From Candidatus Rifleibacteriota bacterium (GTDB taxonomy: Bacteria; Riflebacteria; Ozemobacteria; Ozemobacterales; Ozemobacteraceae): a stretch of 51,708 nucleotides of DNA. The notes under the pieces were generated by a model, which worked only from the letters and a program-made list of their open reading frames with translations, was not told the DNA's origin and did no database searches. The first letter of the stretch is position 1. Each line of letters begins with the position of its first letter. Shown here piece after piece: positions 16,619-26,081 of this stretch. The translations under genes were made by a program, and so were the position numbers. The stretch covers positions 1-51,708 of the forward strand of contig JAKQQP010000247.1 of the NCBI GenBank assembly GCA_029564115.1, given 5' to 3'.

Positions 16619-17224
16619 ATGGAAATATTACACGTCATCGGCCTTGTCATAATCATAACCGCTCTTTTCGCCATCGGCGGCAAAGTGGTAATTTTTTTCA
16701 AGAACCGTGAAATCGCGCTGATCAAAGAAAAATACGAGCAGATGCTTGATTCTACGAAACATGAACACGAATCGGTAAGGGCTGCGCTGTCGGAAGACAG
16801 TTTTAAACAGGCCAAGCGTCTCGAAGAGCATTACCTGAACAAGCTCAACGAGAAAGACAGACAAATTCAAGAGCTGGTCAACGACCTCGAAGCTCTGCAA
16901 AACTGGAAAAAAGAACTTGAACTGAAATTTGCCAAGTATGAAGGTGCCAGCCAGGGCAGCACGCAGCATCTGGTGATGAAGCTGCTCGATCACAACCAGA
17001 AGCTCAATGAGGCTCTGAACGCCAAATGGAAAAACATTGAAGAAAACCTGTCGAATGAATTCACTGCAACACTCGGCAAAATAAAACACATGTTTGCCGA
17101 CGCAGAAAAACTGCACCGTGACGGCATAGAGATAATTTCAGAATACGAATCGCGGTTGCCTGACGACGTCAAACGCAAAGTTCACGAAGAAATGCTGAAA
17201 TTGCCGCAATCAACTATCAGTTAA
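16619..17224 (+). CDS. Single-pass membrane coiled-coil protein, unknown function
   Basis: A 201-aa protein with one N-terminal membrane helix (about residues 4-28, ILHVIGLVIIITALFAIGG) followed by a long charged helix with heptad character to about 105, then a further helical tail. It has no enzymatic motif. A GGAG site precedes the ATG. It lies 44 nt after the DUF4097 gene in the same direction, so it is probably cotranscribed and may be the membrane partner of that protein. The family is not recognised. Confidence 0.7.
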   Translation: MEILHVIGLVIIITALFAIGGKVVIFFKNREIALIKEKYEQMLDSTKHEHESVRAALSEDSFKQAKRLEEHYLNKLNEKDRQIQELVNDLEALQNWKKELELKFAKYEGASQGSTQHLVMKLLDHNQKLNEALNAKWKNIEENLSNEFTATLGKIKHMFADAEKLHRDGIEIISEYESRLPDDVKRKVHEEMLKLPQSTIS

Positions 17225-17246
17225 CACTGACCTGCCCTAATACCGT

Positions 17247-17275
17247 TTGTTCAAGCCCGTGCCGTGTGTTACACT
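17247..17275 (+). promoter_or_regulatory. Promoter of the SPFH/P-type ATPase operon (leaderless)
   Basis: TTGTTC (17247-17252), 17-nt spacer, TACACT (17270-17275). The start codon at 17282 is 6 nt downstream of the -10 and there is no SD, so transcription should begin at the ATG. Confidence 0.55.
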
Positions 17276-17281
17276 GGCGGC

Positions 17282-18985
17282 ATGAATTTGCTTAACATTG
17301 TCAGCGGAATATTGTTCGTTACAACCGGGCTTGGCATTTATGCCGGCCTGGACAAACTCTCTGGCTCTTTTATTTTTCTGGCGCTGACAGTCGCCGGTCT
17401 TTACTGCAACAGTTTTTTTGCTCTAATCTCCAGAGAAGGCAACAAGCCTCTGGCGCTTATGATGCGCCGGGGCATAAATCGCGGCAAAGCAGACATCGTT
17501 TTGCGAAGCACGGCGTTGTTTGCGGTAATAGCGATGTGTTGCCTGTCTTTTTTCAAGCTGTATCGGCTGACACAAGGCCTGGATCTATCAGTTCACGACT
17601 CGTTCAACAACCAGATCATCTACCTTGTCAGTCAGCTGTTTCTGTTGTTCTTCGCTGTTTTTGCGGTAAGAACGGTGCAAAGCGCAAAAAAGCCCGACGA
17701 TTCGATTCAGTGGTTTCGTGCTCTCGGCTATCTCAGCTTTTATCAGTCGCTGATCTTTTCTTTGTTCGCATTCGCCTCTTATCTGCCCGAAGCGGAAAGC
17801 GAAATCGTTGCAAAAATCGTAGATTACGGGCTGTTTTCGGTTTTTGTTCTTATAGCGCTGTTGTCTGCTGAAATGCTGACAGCAACGGTTCGCAGCATGA
17901 GAGTCGCACTTTCAGGGGTCGGGAATGACTTTTTGCCCGTTCCATTTTTCATTGCTTTCTTTGCCGCAGAAGAATCGATCAAGACAAGTCTGATCAAAAG
18001 TATAGAAACCATTTCGGGTGTAAACATCGCCAGATCAGAAATCGTCGCTTTCGGCCTGAGAATTTTTGAGCCTGTGCTTATTTTTACACTCTTCGCAGTC
18101 TGGCTGATTACGACAGTTGTAATTGTGCCGCCCGATCAGGAAGCGGTATTTCGCCGCTTTGGGCAGATAACCGGCGCCGCTGCCGCCAGACCGGGAGTAT
18201 ATTTCAAGCTGCCGTGGCCTTTTTCCACAGCAGAGCTTCACAACCCTTATCAGGTGAGAACACTGAACGTCGGTTTCGAGCCTGATCCTGGGCAAAGACA
18301 CATCATCTGGACGAGATCTCACGCGATCAACTACTTCAATCTCATTGTCGGCGACGGTGTTGAAATCATTTCGATCGACTGCCAGCTGATGTACCGCATC
18401 GACAATCTTTTAAAATTCGTCTCCAGCCTGCAAAACCCAGATGAATTCATCAGCGCCGCCGCATACAGACACCTTACTCTCGAAACAATTTCGGCACGCT
18501 CAGACGAAATAATCGCCAGAGATCGAAAATTGTTTGCCGATCAGCTGCGCCGGCAGATTCAAAAAGATCTCGATGCTGCAGAACTGGGAGTAAGCATCGT
18601 TGAGATCGTTTTTCTCGCCATGCACCCGCCGACCGAAGTGGCTGGGGCTTTTGAAGACATAATCAGCGCCCAGATCGATAAACTCACATATGTGCTCAAG
18701 GCGAACACAGAAAATACCCATAAAATTTTTATGAGCCGCGCCAATGCCAAAAGTCGTGAACTCGAGGCTCACAGTTATGCTGCCAATGTTACTGCAAAAG
18801 CCGCCGGCGAGTCTTCGTCGTTTGCGAGTCGAGCAGCCGGTTTCGAATCTGACCCGGACCTCGAAAAATTCAGGCTCAAGCTCGATCGTATGCAACGACT
18901 GCTGGCTGGAAAACCGATTTATGTCGTCGATAAAACCCTGCTGCGAAGCAGCGATAAAATTTATCTGAATCTGCAAAACTGGTAA
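17282..18985 (+). CDS. SPFH/HflK-like protein with N-terminal multi-pass membrane domain
   Basis: This 567-aa protein has about six hydrophobic segments in the first 270 residues, then a final membrane helix (about 265-285) leading into an SPFH/band 7 domain. Features there are VVPPDQEAVFRRFG, GVYFKLPWPFSTAEL and a helical C-terminal region with AHSYAANVTAKAAGE. HflK/HflC proteins form large membrane cages that regulate proteases or organise membrane domains. The polytopic N-terminal half is not part of ordinary HflK. It is the first gene of a four-gene unit (14 nt to the next). The ATG at 17282 is chosen because the membrane domain starts there and the promoter ends just before it. Confidence 0.85.
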   Translation: MNLLNIVSGILFVTTGLGIYAGLDKLSGSFIFLALTVAGLYCNSFFALISREGNKPLALMMRRGINRGKADIVLRSTALFAVIAMCCLSFFKLYRLTQGLDLSVHDSFNNQIIYLVSQLFLLFFAVFAVRTVQSAKKPDDSIQWFRALGYLSFYQSLIFSLFAFASYLPEAESEIVAKIVDYGLFSVFVLIALLSAEMLTATVRSMRVALSGVGNDFLPVPFFIAFFAAEESIKTSLIKSIETISGVNIARSEIVAFGLRIFEPVLIFTLFAVWLITTVVIVPPDQEAVFRRFGQITGAAAARPGVYFKLPWPFSTAELHNPYQVRTLNVGFEPDPGQRHIIWTRSHAINYFNLIVGDGVEIISIDCQLMYRIDNLLKFVSSLQNPDEFISAAAYRHLTLETISARSDEIIARDRKLFADQLRRQIQKDLDAAELGVSIVEIVFLAMHPPTEVAGAFEDIISAQIDKLTYVLKANTENTHKIFMSRANAKSRELEAHSYAANVTAKAAGESSSFASRAAGFESDPDLEKFRLKLDRMQRLLAGKPIYVVDKTLLRSSDKIYLNLQNW

Positions 18986-18998
18986 AGAAGGTGTTCAT

Positions 18999-19892
18999 AT
19001 GCAATTCTGGCTGAGATTGCTACTCGCGACTCTGCTTTTAAGCCTCATCTCATACAAAGCAGTGGTTATACCCCTGCCGGAAGGCTACAAAGCCGTTATC
19101 GCCCATTTTGGCGACCCAAATCGTATAATTGAAACGCCAGGAGCCCACTTCAAGTGGCCATGGCCAATCGACAGCTTTTATCTGTTCGACTGCCGCAGCC
19201 GCATTTACAACACCAGATTCACCCAGACGCTGACACGCGACAAAAAAGCGGTCATCCTGCTGACTTATATCGTCTGGCATATCAGTCAGCCATTGACCTT
19301 TCTGCAATCAGTCGGAACAACAGCCAATGCCGAAGACAAGATTGAAGGTCTGGTCTCGAGTTCAAAAAACAACGTTCTCGGCAACTACGACCTTGCCAAC
19401 CTGGTATCTACAGACCCCGGGCAGCTGAAACTCGAAGAGATCGAACAAAGAATTTTAGAAGCTGTGGCGGAAAGGGCGCGCGAAAGCTTTGGTGTCGAGA
19501 TCGTCAGTCTGGGCATAAAACGACTGGCCTACCCTGAAAACAACGTCAAAGCTATTTTCAGCCAGATGCGTGCCGAGCGTGGCCAATACGCCGCCAAATA
19601 CCGAGCCGAGGGGCGTATGCAGGCTGCAGTGATTCTTTCGGAGACAGACCTTGAAATAGCGCGAATCAATGCAGATGCCATCAAAACTGCCGCAGAAATT
19701 CAGGGTAAAGCTGACCGCGAAGCAGCGGAAATTTATGCCGAAGCACACAAAAAAGGCCGGGAATTCTATAAATTCAGCAGATCGCTCGAAGCACTCGAAA
19801 AAATGGTGAACGAAAACGCCGTGTTTATATTACGAAGCGACCAGGCACCATTCAATGTGTTGAACGGGAACACAATCGATGACAAGGACTAA
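18999..19892 (+). CDS. SPFH/HflC-like protein
   Basis: A 297-aa protein of about HflC size: one N-terminal membrane helix (about 4-22), band 7 domain (PLPEGYKAVIAHFGDP, PGAHFKWPWPIDSFYLFDCR), then the HflC signature SQMRAERGQYAAKYRAEGRM and the Ala/Glu-rich helix ending EFYKFSRSLEALEKM. This is the member closest to canonical HflC. A good SD (AAGAAGG) lies before the ATG, and its end overlaps the next gene by 14 nt, so the SPFH proteins are made together. No FtsH or HflX is nearby, so a protease link is not supported here. Confidence 0.88.
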   Translation: MQFWLRLLLATLLLSLISYKAVVIPLPEGYKAVIAHFGDPNRIIETPGAHFKWPWPIDSFYLFDCRSRIYNTRFTQTLTRDKKAVILLTYIVWHISQPLTFLQSVGTTANAEDKIEGLVSSSKNNVLGNYDLANLVSTDPGQLKLEEIEQRILEAVAERARESFGVEIVSLGIKRLAYPENNVKAIFSQMRAERGQYAAKYRAEGRMQAAVILSETDLEIARINADAIKTAAEIQGKADREAAEIYAEAHKKGREFYKFSRSLEALEKMVNENAVFILRSDQAPFNVLNGNTIDDKD

Positions 19893-20949
19893 CAGAACTA
19901 CAAGCCCGCTGGTGAAAACCATAGAAGACTTCATGACGCTGCTCAAGGCGGTGATGTTTCTGGTTTTCGTCGGTTACTGTCTTTCGGGATTGACGCTGAT
20001 AAAGCCAGACGAGATCGGCATGATCCTGAGAATGGGAAAATTAAACGGCAAAACTCCGGTAGATCAGATACTCAACCCGGGCTGGGTATTGGCTCTACCG
20101 CAGCCTTTCGATGAGGTTTTAAAAATCCCTGTCAAACAGATACTGCAGGTCAGAATAAGCGAACTTGCGGCGATAAGTAAGGCTGAAGCAGCTGATTACC
20201 GGTCGATCGACCCACTGCAGGAAGGTTATTGCATAAGCGGCGACGAAAATATTTTTCAGGCTTCGATTCTTGTCAAATACCAGATCAGCGAACCGACAAA
20301 GGCCATTTTTAAGCTTTCAGATTCATTTTCGACCTTCAACAGAATGATTCATGATCTTGCCATCGCCGAAATGACAAGAGTCGCCGCCGGCTTTACCATT
20401 GATGGCCTTCTGTCAGAAAATAAAAAGCAGCTTTCTACAGAAGTTAAAGAAAGAGTGCAGAGGCAGCTTGATAAACTCGACACAGGCCTCGCGCTGGTAT
20501 CCGTCGAGATCGAAGAAATTGCGCCACCAACTTTTCTTAAAAACGATTTTGAAGAGGTTAATTCTGCCTTCATCAACCGGCGCAACTTCATCAACGATGC
20601 CCGCAGTCTGAGTGAAGAAAAGCTGCCCAAAGCCCGCGGAGCTGCCAACGAAAAAATCAATCTGGCTCAGGCCTATAAACAAACTGTAATTGCCGAGGCT
20701 GAAGCCAGTGCGGGGCGTTTCAGTCAGCTCCTTGAAGCCTGGAAAAAGTCACCCGACGAAGTCAGCCAGGAAATGCGCACCCGCACTCACAAATCGGTTA
20801 TCGAAAAAATGCGACGCGCCATCGTTCTGCCCTCTGGAAATGAATCTTCAGCGCCGGTCAGATTGCTTTTCGAAGGTAGCACCGGCGTGACGATGCCGGT
20901 AGTTGACAACCAAAACCCATTCTACGACGATGAAGAAGAAGAGCCATGA
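19879..20949 (+). CDS. Third SPFH/HflK-like protein
   Basis: A 356-aa protein with one membrane helix (about 20-37), a band 7 domain starting LIKPDEIGMILRMGKLNGKT and GWVLALPQPFDEVLKI, and a long Ala/Glu helix (about 265-310) typical of HflK. The C-terminus is acidic (DDEEEEP). It differs from both upstream SPFH proteins, so three distinct subunits are encoded in a row. It overlaps the upstream gene by 14 nt and the downstream ATPase by ATGA, strong signs of a tightly coupled complex. Confidence 0.85.
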   Translation: MTRTNRTTSPLVKTIEDFMTLLKAVMFLVFVGYCLSGLTLIKPDEIGMILRMGKLNGKTPVDQILNPGWVLALPQPFDEVLKIPVKQILQVRISELAAISKAEAADYRSIDPLQEGYCISGDENIFQASILVKYQISEPTKAIFKLSDSFSTFNRMIHDLAIAEMTRVAAGFTIDGLLSENKKQLSTEVKERVQRQLDKLDTGLALVSVEIEEIAPPTFLKNDFEEVNSAFINRRNFINDARSLSEEKLPKARGAANEKINLAQAYKQTVIAEAEASAGRFSQLLEAWKKSPDEVSQEMRTRTHKSVIEKMRRAIVLPSGNESSAPVRLLFEGSTGVTMPVVDNQNPFYDDEEEEP

Positions 20950-22820
20950 GCGAAATATCGTCTGATTATCAACACAGCGTTGGCCTGAATAACATTCTCA
21001 AGGTTAAGCTAGCCAACTCGATTTTTGCAGCAATTTTTCTCGTAACCGGCCTGATTTATGAAGCCATTTTTCCGGAACAGCTGCAAACTGCAAGATTTAT
21101 CGTGGCAATCGCGGCTCTGGCCGTATCATTACCAATCTTTGTCAACGGAATCAGAGGGCTTTTCAACCGCGAAGCCTGCTTCATGACCGAGCAACTGGTA
21201 AGCCTTGCTATACTTGCCGCCATGGTTGAAGGCGATTTTGTCATCGCAACCATCATTCCGATCATTCTCGTTTTCGGGCATCTGCTCGAAGAAAAAAGCA
21301 TCATGGGGATCGAAGAAGCGATTGCCGCACTGAAAAAACTTCATTCGAGACATGCCAGACTTCTCGAAAACGGCAGCGAAACTCTTGTCGATCCTGACAA
21401 ACTTGCGGTAAACGACGAAATTATCTGCTACCCCGGCGAAACCATCGCGGCTGACGGCATGGTTGTCGAAGGTGACACCATGATCAACCAGGCCCCAATT
21501 ACCGGTGAATCGATTCCTGTAGAAGCTTTTCCGGGCATTGGCGTTTTTGCCGGCACAATCAACCTCAGCGGCAAACTCTGCATAAGAGTAACCAAAACCC
21601 CTGCCGACACGCTCTTCAACAAAATTGTTCACCTGCTTGAAGATGCCGAGCGCTCTAAAGCGCCGATAGTTAAAATAATAGAGAAGTATCTGGGTCTGTA
21701 TTTTCCTTTTGTAATAATGGTCGCCGCTATAACTCTGTTTTTGAGCAGCGATATCAGCAGAGCAATAACGGTTTTGATAATAAGCTGCCCCTGCGCCCTG
21801 ATTCTGGCGAGCCCGGCCGCGATGGTTGCCTCTCTGGTAACGGCTTCTCGCAACGGCATAATGATAAAAAACACAGCTTTTCTTGAATTACTTGCCGACA
21901 TCGACACCGTAATTTTTGACAAAACTGGCACAGTGACGCTGGGGCGCCTCGAAGTCGAAAAAATCTGCCCACTGCCTGGGATTGACGAAAATGAACTGCT
22001 GAAAACCGCCGCGCTATGCGCCAGTGGCTCGATTCACCCTGTATCTTCAGCGCTGATAACCTTTGTCCACAGTCGCGGCATCAGATTCACCGTGCCTTCG
22101 ACGCAGAAAGAACTGCATGGACGCGGAGTTACAGCCGAGCACGAAGGTCGCCGTTATTTTCTAGGCAAATTAAACTGGATCACCACAGAAATCGATTTAA
22201 AAACCGATGAAAACCTTGGCAATACCGACGAAATATCGGTCTGGGTCGCTGACGAAAACAGGCTGCTCGGCGAAGTATTCTTTTCTGACCGCCCAAGACC
22301 CGAAATGCGCGAAGCAATCGACCAGATCCGCCAGTTCGGCGTCAAAAACGTTGTTCTGCTCACCGGCGATAAATATAAAATAGGCACTCAAATCGGTGCG
22401 GCTCTCGGCGTTGACGAAATAATCTGCGAATGTCTGCCTCAAGACAAGCTTAACTTCGTCAATGATAAAAAGCTGCAGGGTCATCGGGTCATGTTTGTTG
22501 GTGATGGCATCAATGACGCGCTCGCCCTCAAATCAAGCGATGTCGGCATTGCTATCGCCCGGGGAGGTTCTGATATAGCAATTCAAAATTCTGACATCAC
22601 TCTCAATTCTGACAGCCTGCTTAATCTGGCCAGAATGTTCACTCTTTCAGAAAAAACCAGAAATGTCATCAATCAGAATATTCTCATCGGCACCGGTTTC
22701 AGCCTGCTGATGATCGCCCTGGCGACAGCCGGTCTCATCAGCCCGCTGATTGGGGCAGTTGCTCACAACCTCGGGCCTGTGTTCGTCGTCTTGAACAGCG
22801 CCAGAATGCTGAAAGAATAG
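20946..22820 (+). CDS. P1B-type heavy-metal P-type ATPase
   Basis: A 624-aa metal pump with every catalytic P-type element: T186GES dephosphorylation loop, CPC in SCPCAL (281-283) in the metal-binding helix, phosphorylated D325 in DKTGT, an IHP motif matching the P1B HP signature, and GDGIND (519-524). It lacks the usual N-terminal HMA metal-binding domain. The last helices read IGAVAHNLG and VVLNSARML, with His where Zn/Cd pumps have Asp, so I do not assign the metal. Its ATG overlaps the stop of the third SPFH gene. The operon implies that the pump works with, or inside, the SPFH assembly. Confidence 0.93.
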   Translation: MSEISSDYQHSVGLNNILKVKLANSIFAAIFLVTGLIYEAIFPEQLQTARFIVAIAALAVSLPIFVNGIRGLFNREACFMTEQLVSLAILAAMVEGDFVIATIIPIILVFGHLLEEKSIMGIEEAIAALKKLHSRHARLLENGSETLVDPDKLAVNDEIICYPGETIAADGMVVEGDTMINQAPITGESIPVEAFPGIGVFAGTINLSGKLCIRVTKTPADTLFNKIVHLLEDAERSKAPIVKIIEKYLGLYFPFVIMVAAITLFLSSDISRAITVLIISCPCALILASPAAMVASLVTASRNGIMIKNTAFLELLADIDTVIFDKTGTVTLGRLEVEKICPLPGIDENELLKTAALCASGSIHPVSSALITFVHSRGIRFTVPSTQKELHGRGVTAEHEGRRYFLGKLNWITTEIDLKTDENLGNTDEISVWVADENRLLGEVFFSDRPRPEMREAIDQIRQFGVKNVVLLTGDKYKIGTQIGAALGVDEIICECLPQDKLNFVNDKKLQGHRVMFVGDGINDALALKSSDVGIAIARGGSDIAIQNSDITLNSDSLLNLARMFTLSEKTRNVINQNILIGTGFSLLMIALATAGLISPLIGAVAHNLGPVFVVLNSARMLKE

Positions 22821-22825
22821 CGTTT

Positions 22826-24823
22826 TTACGTCTGGCGCAGGTCGAACCTGATAAAGCCATCGAAAGGGTCGATCTGCGTGACTTTTACGACAACCTTCTG
22901 CCCGACACTGACGTCAAAAGACGGGCGGCGGCAGTATTTGAACGAGCAGATAAAATCGACGTAGAAAGTGACTTCAGTCATACCGGCATCGACGACGACA
23001 CCATCAAAAAGCACCTCACCACTGGCCTGACGCTGCTTCAGATATTTCAGCAGGAAATAGCGTTCGCGGTCACGCATTATTTCATCAGCCCTGCTGACAG
23101 CGGTGTCTGCGATCATCATTGCCTGAGAGAGATCGTTCTGGTCATAAACCGGCACCCGGCCGTTGATGGCAGCCTTGATCTGACGATGCAACAGCAGATC
23201 TGAATAACGCCGCAACGGCGAAGTAACCTGGGTATAAGAATCGAGCCCAAGCGAATTGTGACGCCCGGGGGTACCGCTGACAACGGTTTTACGCAAAGTT
23301 CTCAAGATCGCAAAAAATGCCACAGGGTCAAAAACATCGCTGTCTGCAGCATTGTTTGAAGGCTCGCCTTCCTGGGTGCGGTATAAACAGGGCACGTTGT
23401 GCCGTCGGCACCATTCGGCAGCGGCGTGGTTAGCCCAGATCATGAATTCGGCAATCATCCCCTGAGTAAGATCGTCGCGACTGCGATGGGTAACAATGAT
23501 CTCGCCATCGACAACCTTGATATCGAGCTCTGGCTGCCGCGGAAAAATCATGGCCCCACCGGATTCACGACGTTTTTTGAGTCTTACGGCAAAGGCAAGG
23601 GCCTGTTCAAGCCATGGTTCAGCAGCAATGAGCGAATCAGCAAAATCATAATCGAGCGCCCGATCAATTTTGATAAAGGTTTCTCGAATTTTGAAGTCTT
23701 TAATTGCGGCAGCAGCATCGAAGTCTATCTGCAAAGTCAGAGCGAGTCGCTCACTGCCTTCGTCAAGGCTGAGAAAATGCTCTGAAATATTTGGCGGAAG
23801 CATATGCACCCGCTGATCGGGCATATACACCGAACTGCCACGCCTGGCAGCTTCGCGGTCGAGCGGCGAGTCAGGCAGAATAAGCTCAGCCGGGTCAGCA
23901 ATGTGAACCCAGAGAGTTGCCCCGCCATCGGCGTGCTGTTCGAATGAAAAAGCGTCGTCGCGGTCTTTTGAACCGGGGGTATCTATAGCCCAGGTGCGAA
24001 GAGCAGTAAGATCGAGGCGATCGAGGGCGCGAATATCGGTCTGGCAAAGAGTCGCGGCTTCTTTGACAAGTTCGTCAGAAAAATCGACCGGCAGCCGGTG
24101 TCTGATGATGGCAAAATTTTCGTCAGGGTGCAGAATCTCAGAAGAAACCAGAGCCTGAAACAGCTTGCGCTGGTTGTTCAAACCGGCTTTTTCGAGAGCA
24201 GTCGACAAGCGTCGCGGAATTTTAGCTTCTTCGCCGCTGGCAATAAAGTTCTTGAGATCTTCTAAACAATCGTTCAGCTCTGCAGGAATGCCATTTAGCC
24301 GACCGAGAGACTTCAGAGCTGTCACCAGCATTACTTCTTCGCGTTCCAGCTGTTCTTTGCGATTCTGCTGGTCGATAGCCAGGCGCAATTCTTCAGCAGT
24401 GGCAGGCTGCCAGCCTTCATTTCGGTGTTTAAAATAAATTTTATCGTCGCAGAGACGGCGCAAAAGCGCCGCAGCGCTGTCTTCGTCTTCGGGTGCAAAA
24501 AGAAAGCCGGCAAGTTCAATCAGACCGTAGGGGCGCTGTTCTTCGACCAGAAGTTCGTGCAGTTCGGCAAGGTCGATGCTGGCCGCCACTTCGTTACGAT
24601 TGCTGTTCGTTCTGACAAGGTTCTGTTTGCAGGTTTCGCGATCAGAGACACTGGTAACGGCTCTGGCGGTAGAATGCAGCACTTTTTTTTCGGGTATATT
24701 GGTTTCTTTGCCGTTAAGAAGATACAACCTGGCACTGCCAGGTGCGACACTCAAAACCGCTGCGATTTCCGGCTGCGTTCCTTTGGCTGAAAATTCTACG
24801 ATACAACCGGGTGAAAGGTTCAT
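22826..24823 (-). CDS. RNB-domain exoribonuclease (RNase II/R family)
   Basis: The 665-aa protein ends in an S1-like fold and carries the RNB catalytic core: IDTPGSKDRDDAFSFE with its Asp cluster, then YMPDQRVHMLPPNISE, and SYTQVTSPLRRYSDLLLHRQ. It degrades RNA 3' to 5' in the cytoplasm. The first 270 residues are only loosely similar to cold-shock domains and include a helical region unlike E. coli RNase R. AGGAG is placed correctly for the second of two close ATGs, so the start is at 24823 rather than 24829. It converges on the P-type ATPase gene with a gap of only 5 nt and no terminator. Confidence 0.9.
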   Translation of the reverse strand: MNLSPGCIVEFSAKGTQPEIAAVLSVAPGSARLYLLNGKETNIPEKKVLHSTARAVTSVSDRETCKQNLVRTNSNRNEVAASIDLAELHELLVEEQRPYGLIELAGFLFAPEDEDSAAALLRRLCDDKIYFKHRNEGWQPATAEELRLAIDQQNRKEQLEREEVMLVTALKSLGRLNGIPAELNDCLEDLKNFIASGEEAKIPRRLSTALEKAGLNNQRKLFQALVSSEILHPDENFAIIRHRLPVDFSDELVKEAATLCQTDIRALDRLDLTALRTWAIDTPGSKDRDDAFSFEQHADGGATLWVHIADPAELILPDSPLDREAARRGSSVYMPDQRVHMLPPNISEHFLSLDEGSERLALTLQIDFDAAAAIKDFKIRETFIKIDRALDYDFADSLIAAEPWLEQALAFAVRLKKRRESGGAMIFPRQPELDIKVVDGEIIVTHRSRDDLTQGMIAEFMIWANHAAAEWCRRHNVPCLYRTQEGEPSNNAADSDVFDPVAFFAILRTLRKTVVSGTPGRHNSLGLDSYTQVTSPLRRYSDLLLHRQIKAAINGRVPVYDQNDLSQAMMIADTAVSRADEIMRDRERYFLLKYLKQRQASGEVLFDGVVVDAGMTEVTFYVDFICSFKYCRRPSFDVSVGQKVVVKVTQIDPFDGFIRFDLRQT

Positions 24824-24844
24824 CGACATCTCCTGATTTTCTTT

Positions 24845-25933
24845 TCAGTCGTATTTTAACACCTTATTACCGGTTTTTTCGCTGTTTTTACCTTTTTCTT
24901 GAGAAATTTCGCCAACCCAGACACTCAATTCTTCGGCAATTTTAATAAACTCAGGGTCGTCAGCGGCGTTGGGGCACTTCGCAGAAAAAGAAAACTCCGG
25001 CCAGTCAACGGCAGCCTCAGCAACTACAGTTTCATTGCAGATTTTTCCCAGTAGTTGCAGCATAAAATCACAGGGTTCGCCCCAGGGCACCGCTTCTTCT
25101 GCCGCCAGTATGCCATTTTCTTCGATCGTTACGCCGCTTTTCATTGCAGCAAAAATGCGCAGCGCCACTTCAAGATCTGATTGTTGCTGAGGCTGACGCC
25201 TGTCTATTTTTTCACGCCAGCACGACAGAGACTTCAGATCTGCCTCGAGCTCGTGCGGCACTTCTGCCGGAGAAATATCGATAATTCGCCAGGCCAGATG
25301 ACTGCGCTCGCCGCTGCTCCATTCAGAAACTTCGCGCCAGTCTCCATGATTCAGGCTTTTGAACCTGTTTCTCAGATTCTGGTTGAATGTAGCCAAACGC
25401 TTCTTATCTGCCTCGAGACGACGCTGCGGGTCTTCATTGTGCCAATCGGCGAGCATGCGGCTTGCCCAGGGTATTTCTGGGAATACATGCATAAAAAGAA
25501 AGGCCGTCTGACTCGCCATTTCATCGTAGTAACCAAGCAAAAAGTGCCTGACCACGTGCAATATTTCATCGACAAATGCAAGCCGTAAGGGTGTAAAAGC
25601 GCAGCGACCGACGTCAGGCAGACCATCTGCGAGGCCAAATGCTGTTTCACGGCGGCGGGCAGGCCTGACCAGATTTTTCAGCCTCTGATGAACGAAGGCC
25701 AGCAGAGACTTCGGGTGCGCGACACGTCGCTGGTCAAAGCTTTCAAGAAGTATCAGCAGCATTTCGCTGGTAACTTCACGGATTTTGTCAGCACGGGAAA
25801 GGTTTGGCTCGCGCCAGCTGCCGGCAATATTACACAGATAACTCTGACAGCTCTTTATCAGGTTAAAAGCTGTCTCAGGGCCGGGCGCAGCCATAAAACT
25901 GTGCAGACACGATTCAGTGTGGCTTTCGATCAT
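24845..25933 (-). CDS. Hypothetical cytoplasmic protein
   Basis: I do not recognise this 362-aa protein. It is soluble, mainly helical, without signal peptide or catalytic motif. The N-terminal 100 residues (helical, with a basic HQRLKNLVRPARRRE segment) faintly recall sigma-factor region 2, but the match is too weak to name. The SD GAGAGG before the ATG lies within a TCTCTC/GAGAGA inverted repeat. It is upstream of, and in line with, the RNB exoribonuclease (21 nt gap), so the two are probably cotranscribed. Confidence 0.65.
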   Translation of the reverse strand: MIESHTESCLHSFMAAPGPETAFNLIKSCQSYLCNIAGSWREPNLSRADKIREVTSEMLLILLESFDQRRVAHPKSLLAFVHQRLKNLVRPARRRETAFGLADGLPDVGRCAFTPLRLAFVDEILHVVRHFLLGYYDEMASQTAFLFMHVFPEIPWASRMLADWHNEDPQRRLEADKKRLATFNQNLRNRFKSLNHGDWREVSEWSSGERSHLAWRIIDISPAEVPHELEADLKSLSCWREKIDRRQPQQQSDLEVALRIFAAMKSGVTIEENGILAAEEAVPWGEPCDFMLQLLGKICNETVVAEAAVDWPEFSFSAKCPNAADDPEFIKIAEELSVWVGEISQEKGKNSEKTGNKVLKYD

Positions 25934-26081
25934 CAGAAACCTCTCTCAGAGAGAATAGCAAATCAGACAATCGTTGTCAGCAGATTGGTCGGAACATTTT
26001 TTTAAATTTCCCAAAAAAACTTTCCCTTTTTTCTTTTTCAATTGATTTACCAGTGAAGACTAAAAATTGGGAGAGCAAATC

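Noticed and set aside
17264..18985. Assigning the SPFH proteins as the FtsH regulators HflK and HflC
   Set aside because: There is no ftsH or hflX nearby, three different SPFH genes rather than two, and a P1B ATPase in the operon, so the gene names were not applied.
20946..22820. Naming the P1B ATPase as a copper or zinc exporter
   Set aside because: CPC is shared by several subtypes and the last helix has His where zinc/cadmium pumps have Asp; there is no metal-binding domain to guide the call.
24845..25933. Sigma factor
   Set aside because: Only a loose N-terminal resemblance; no region 4 helix-turn-helix is seen.
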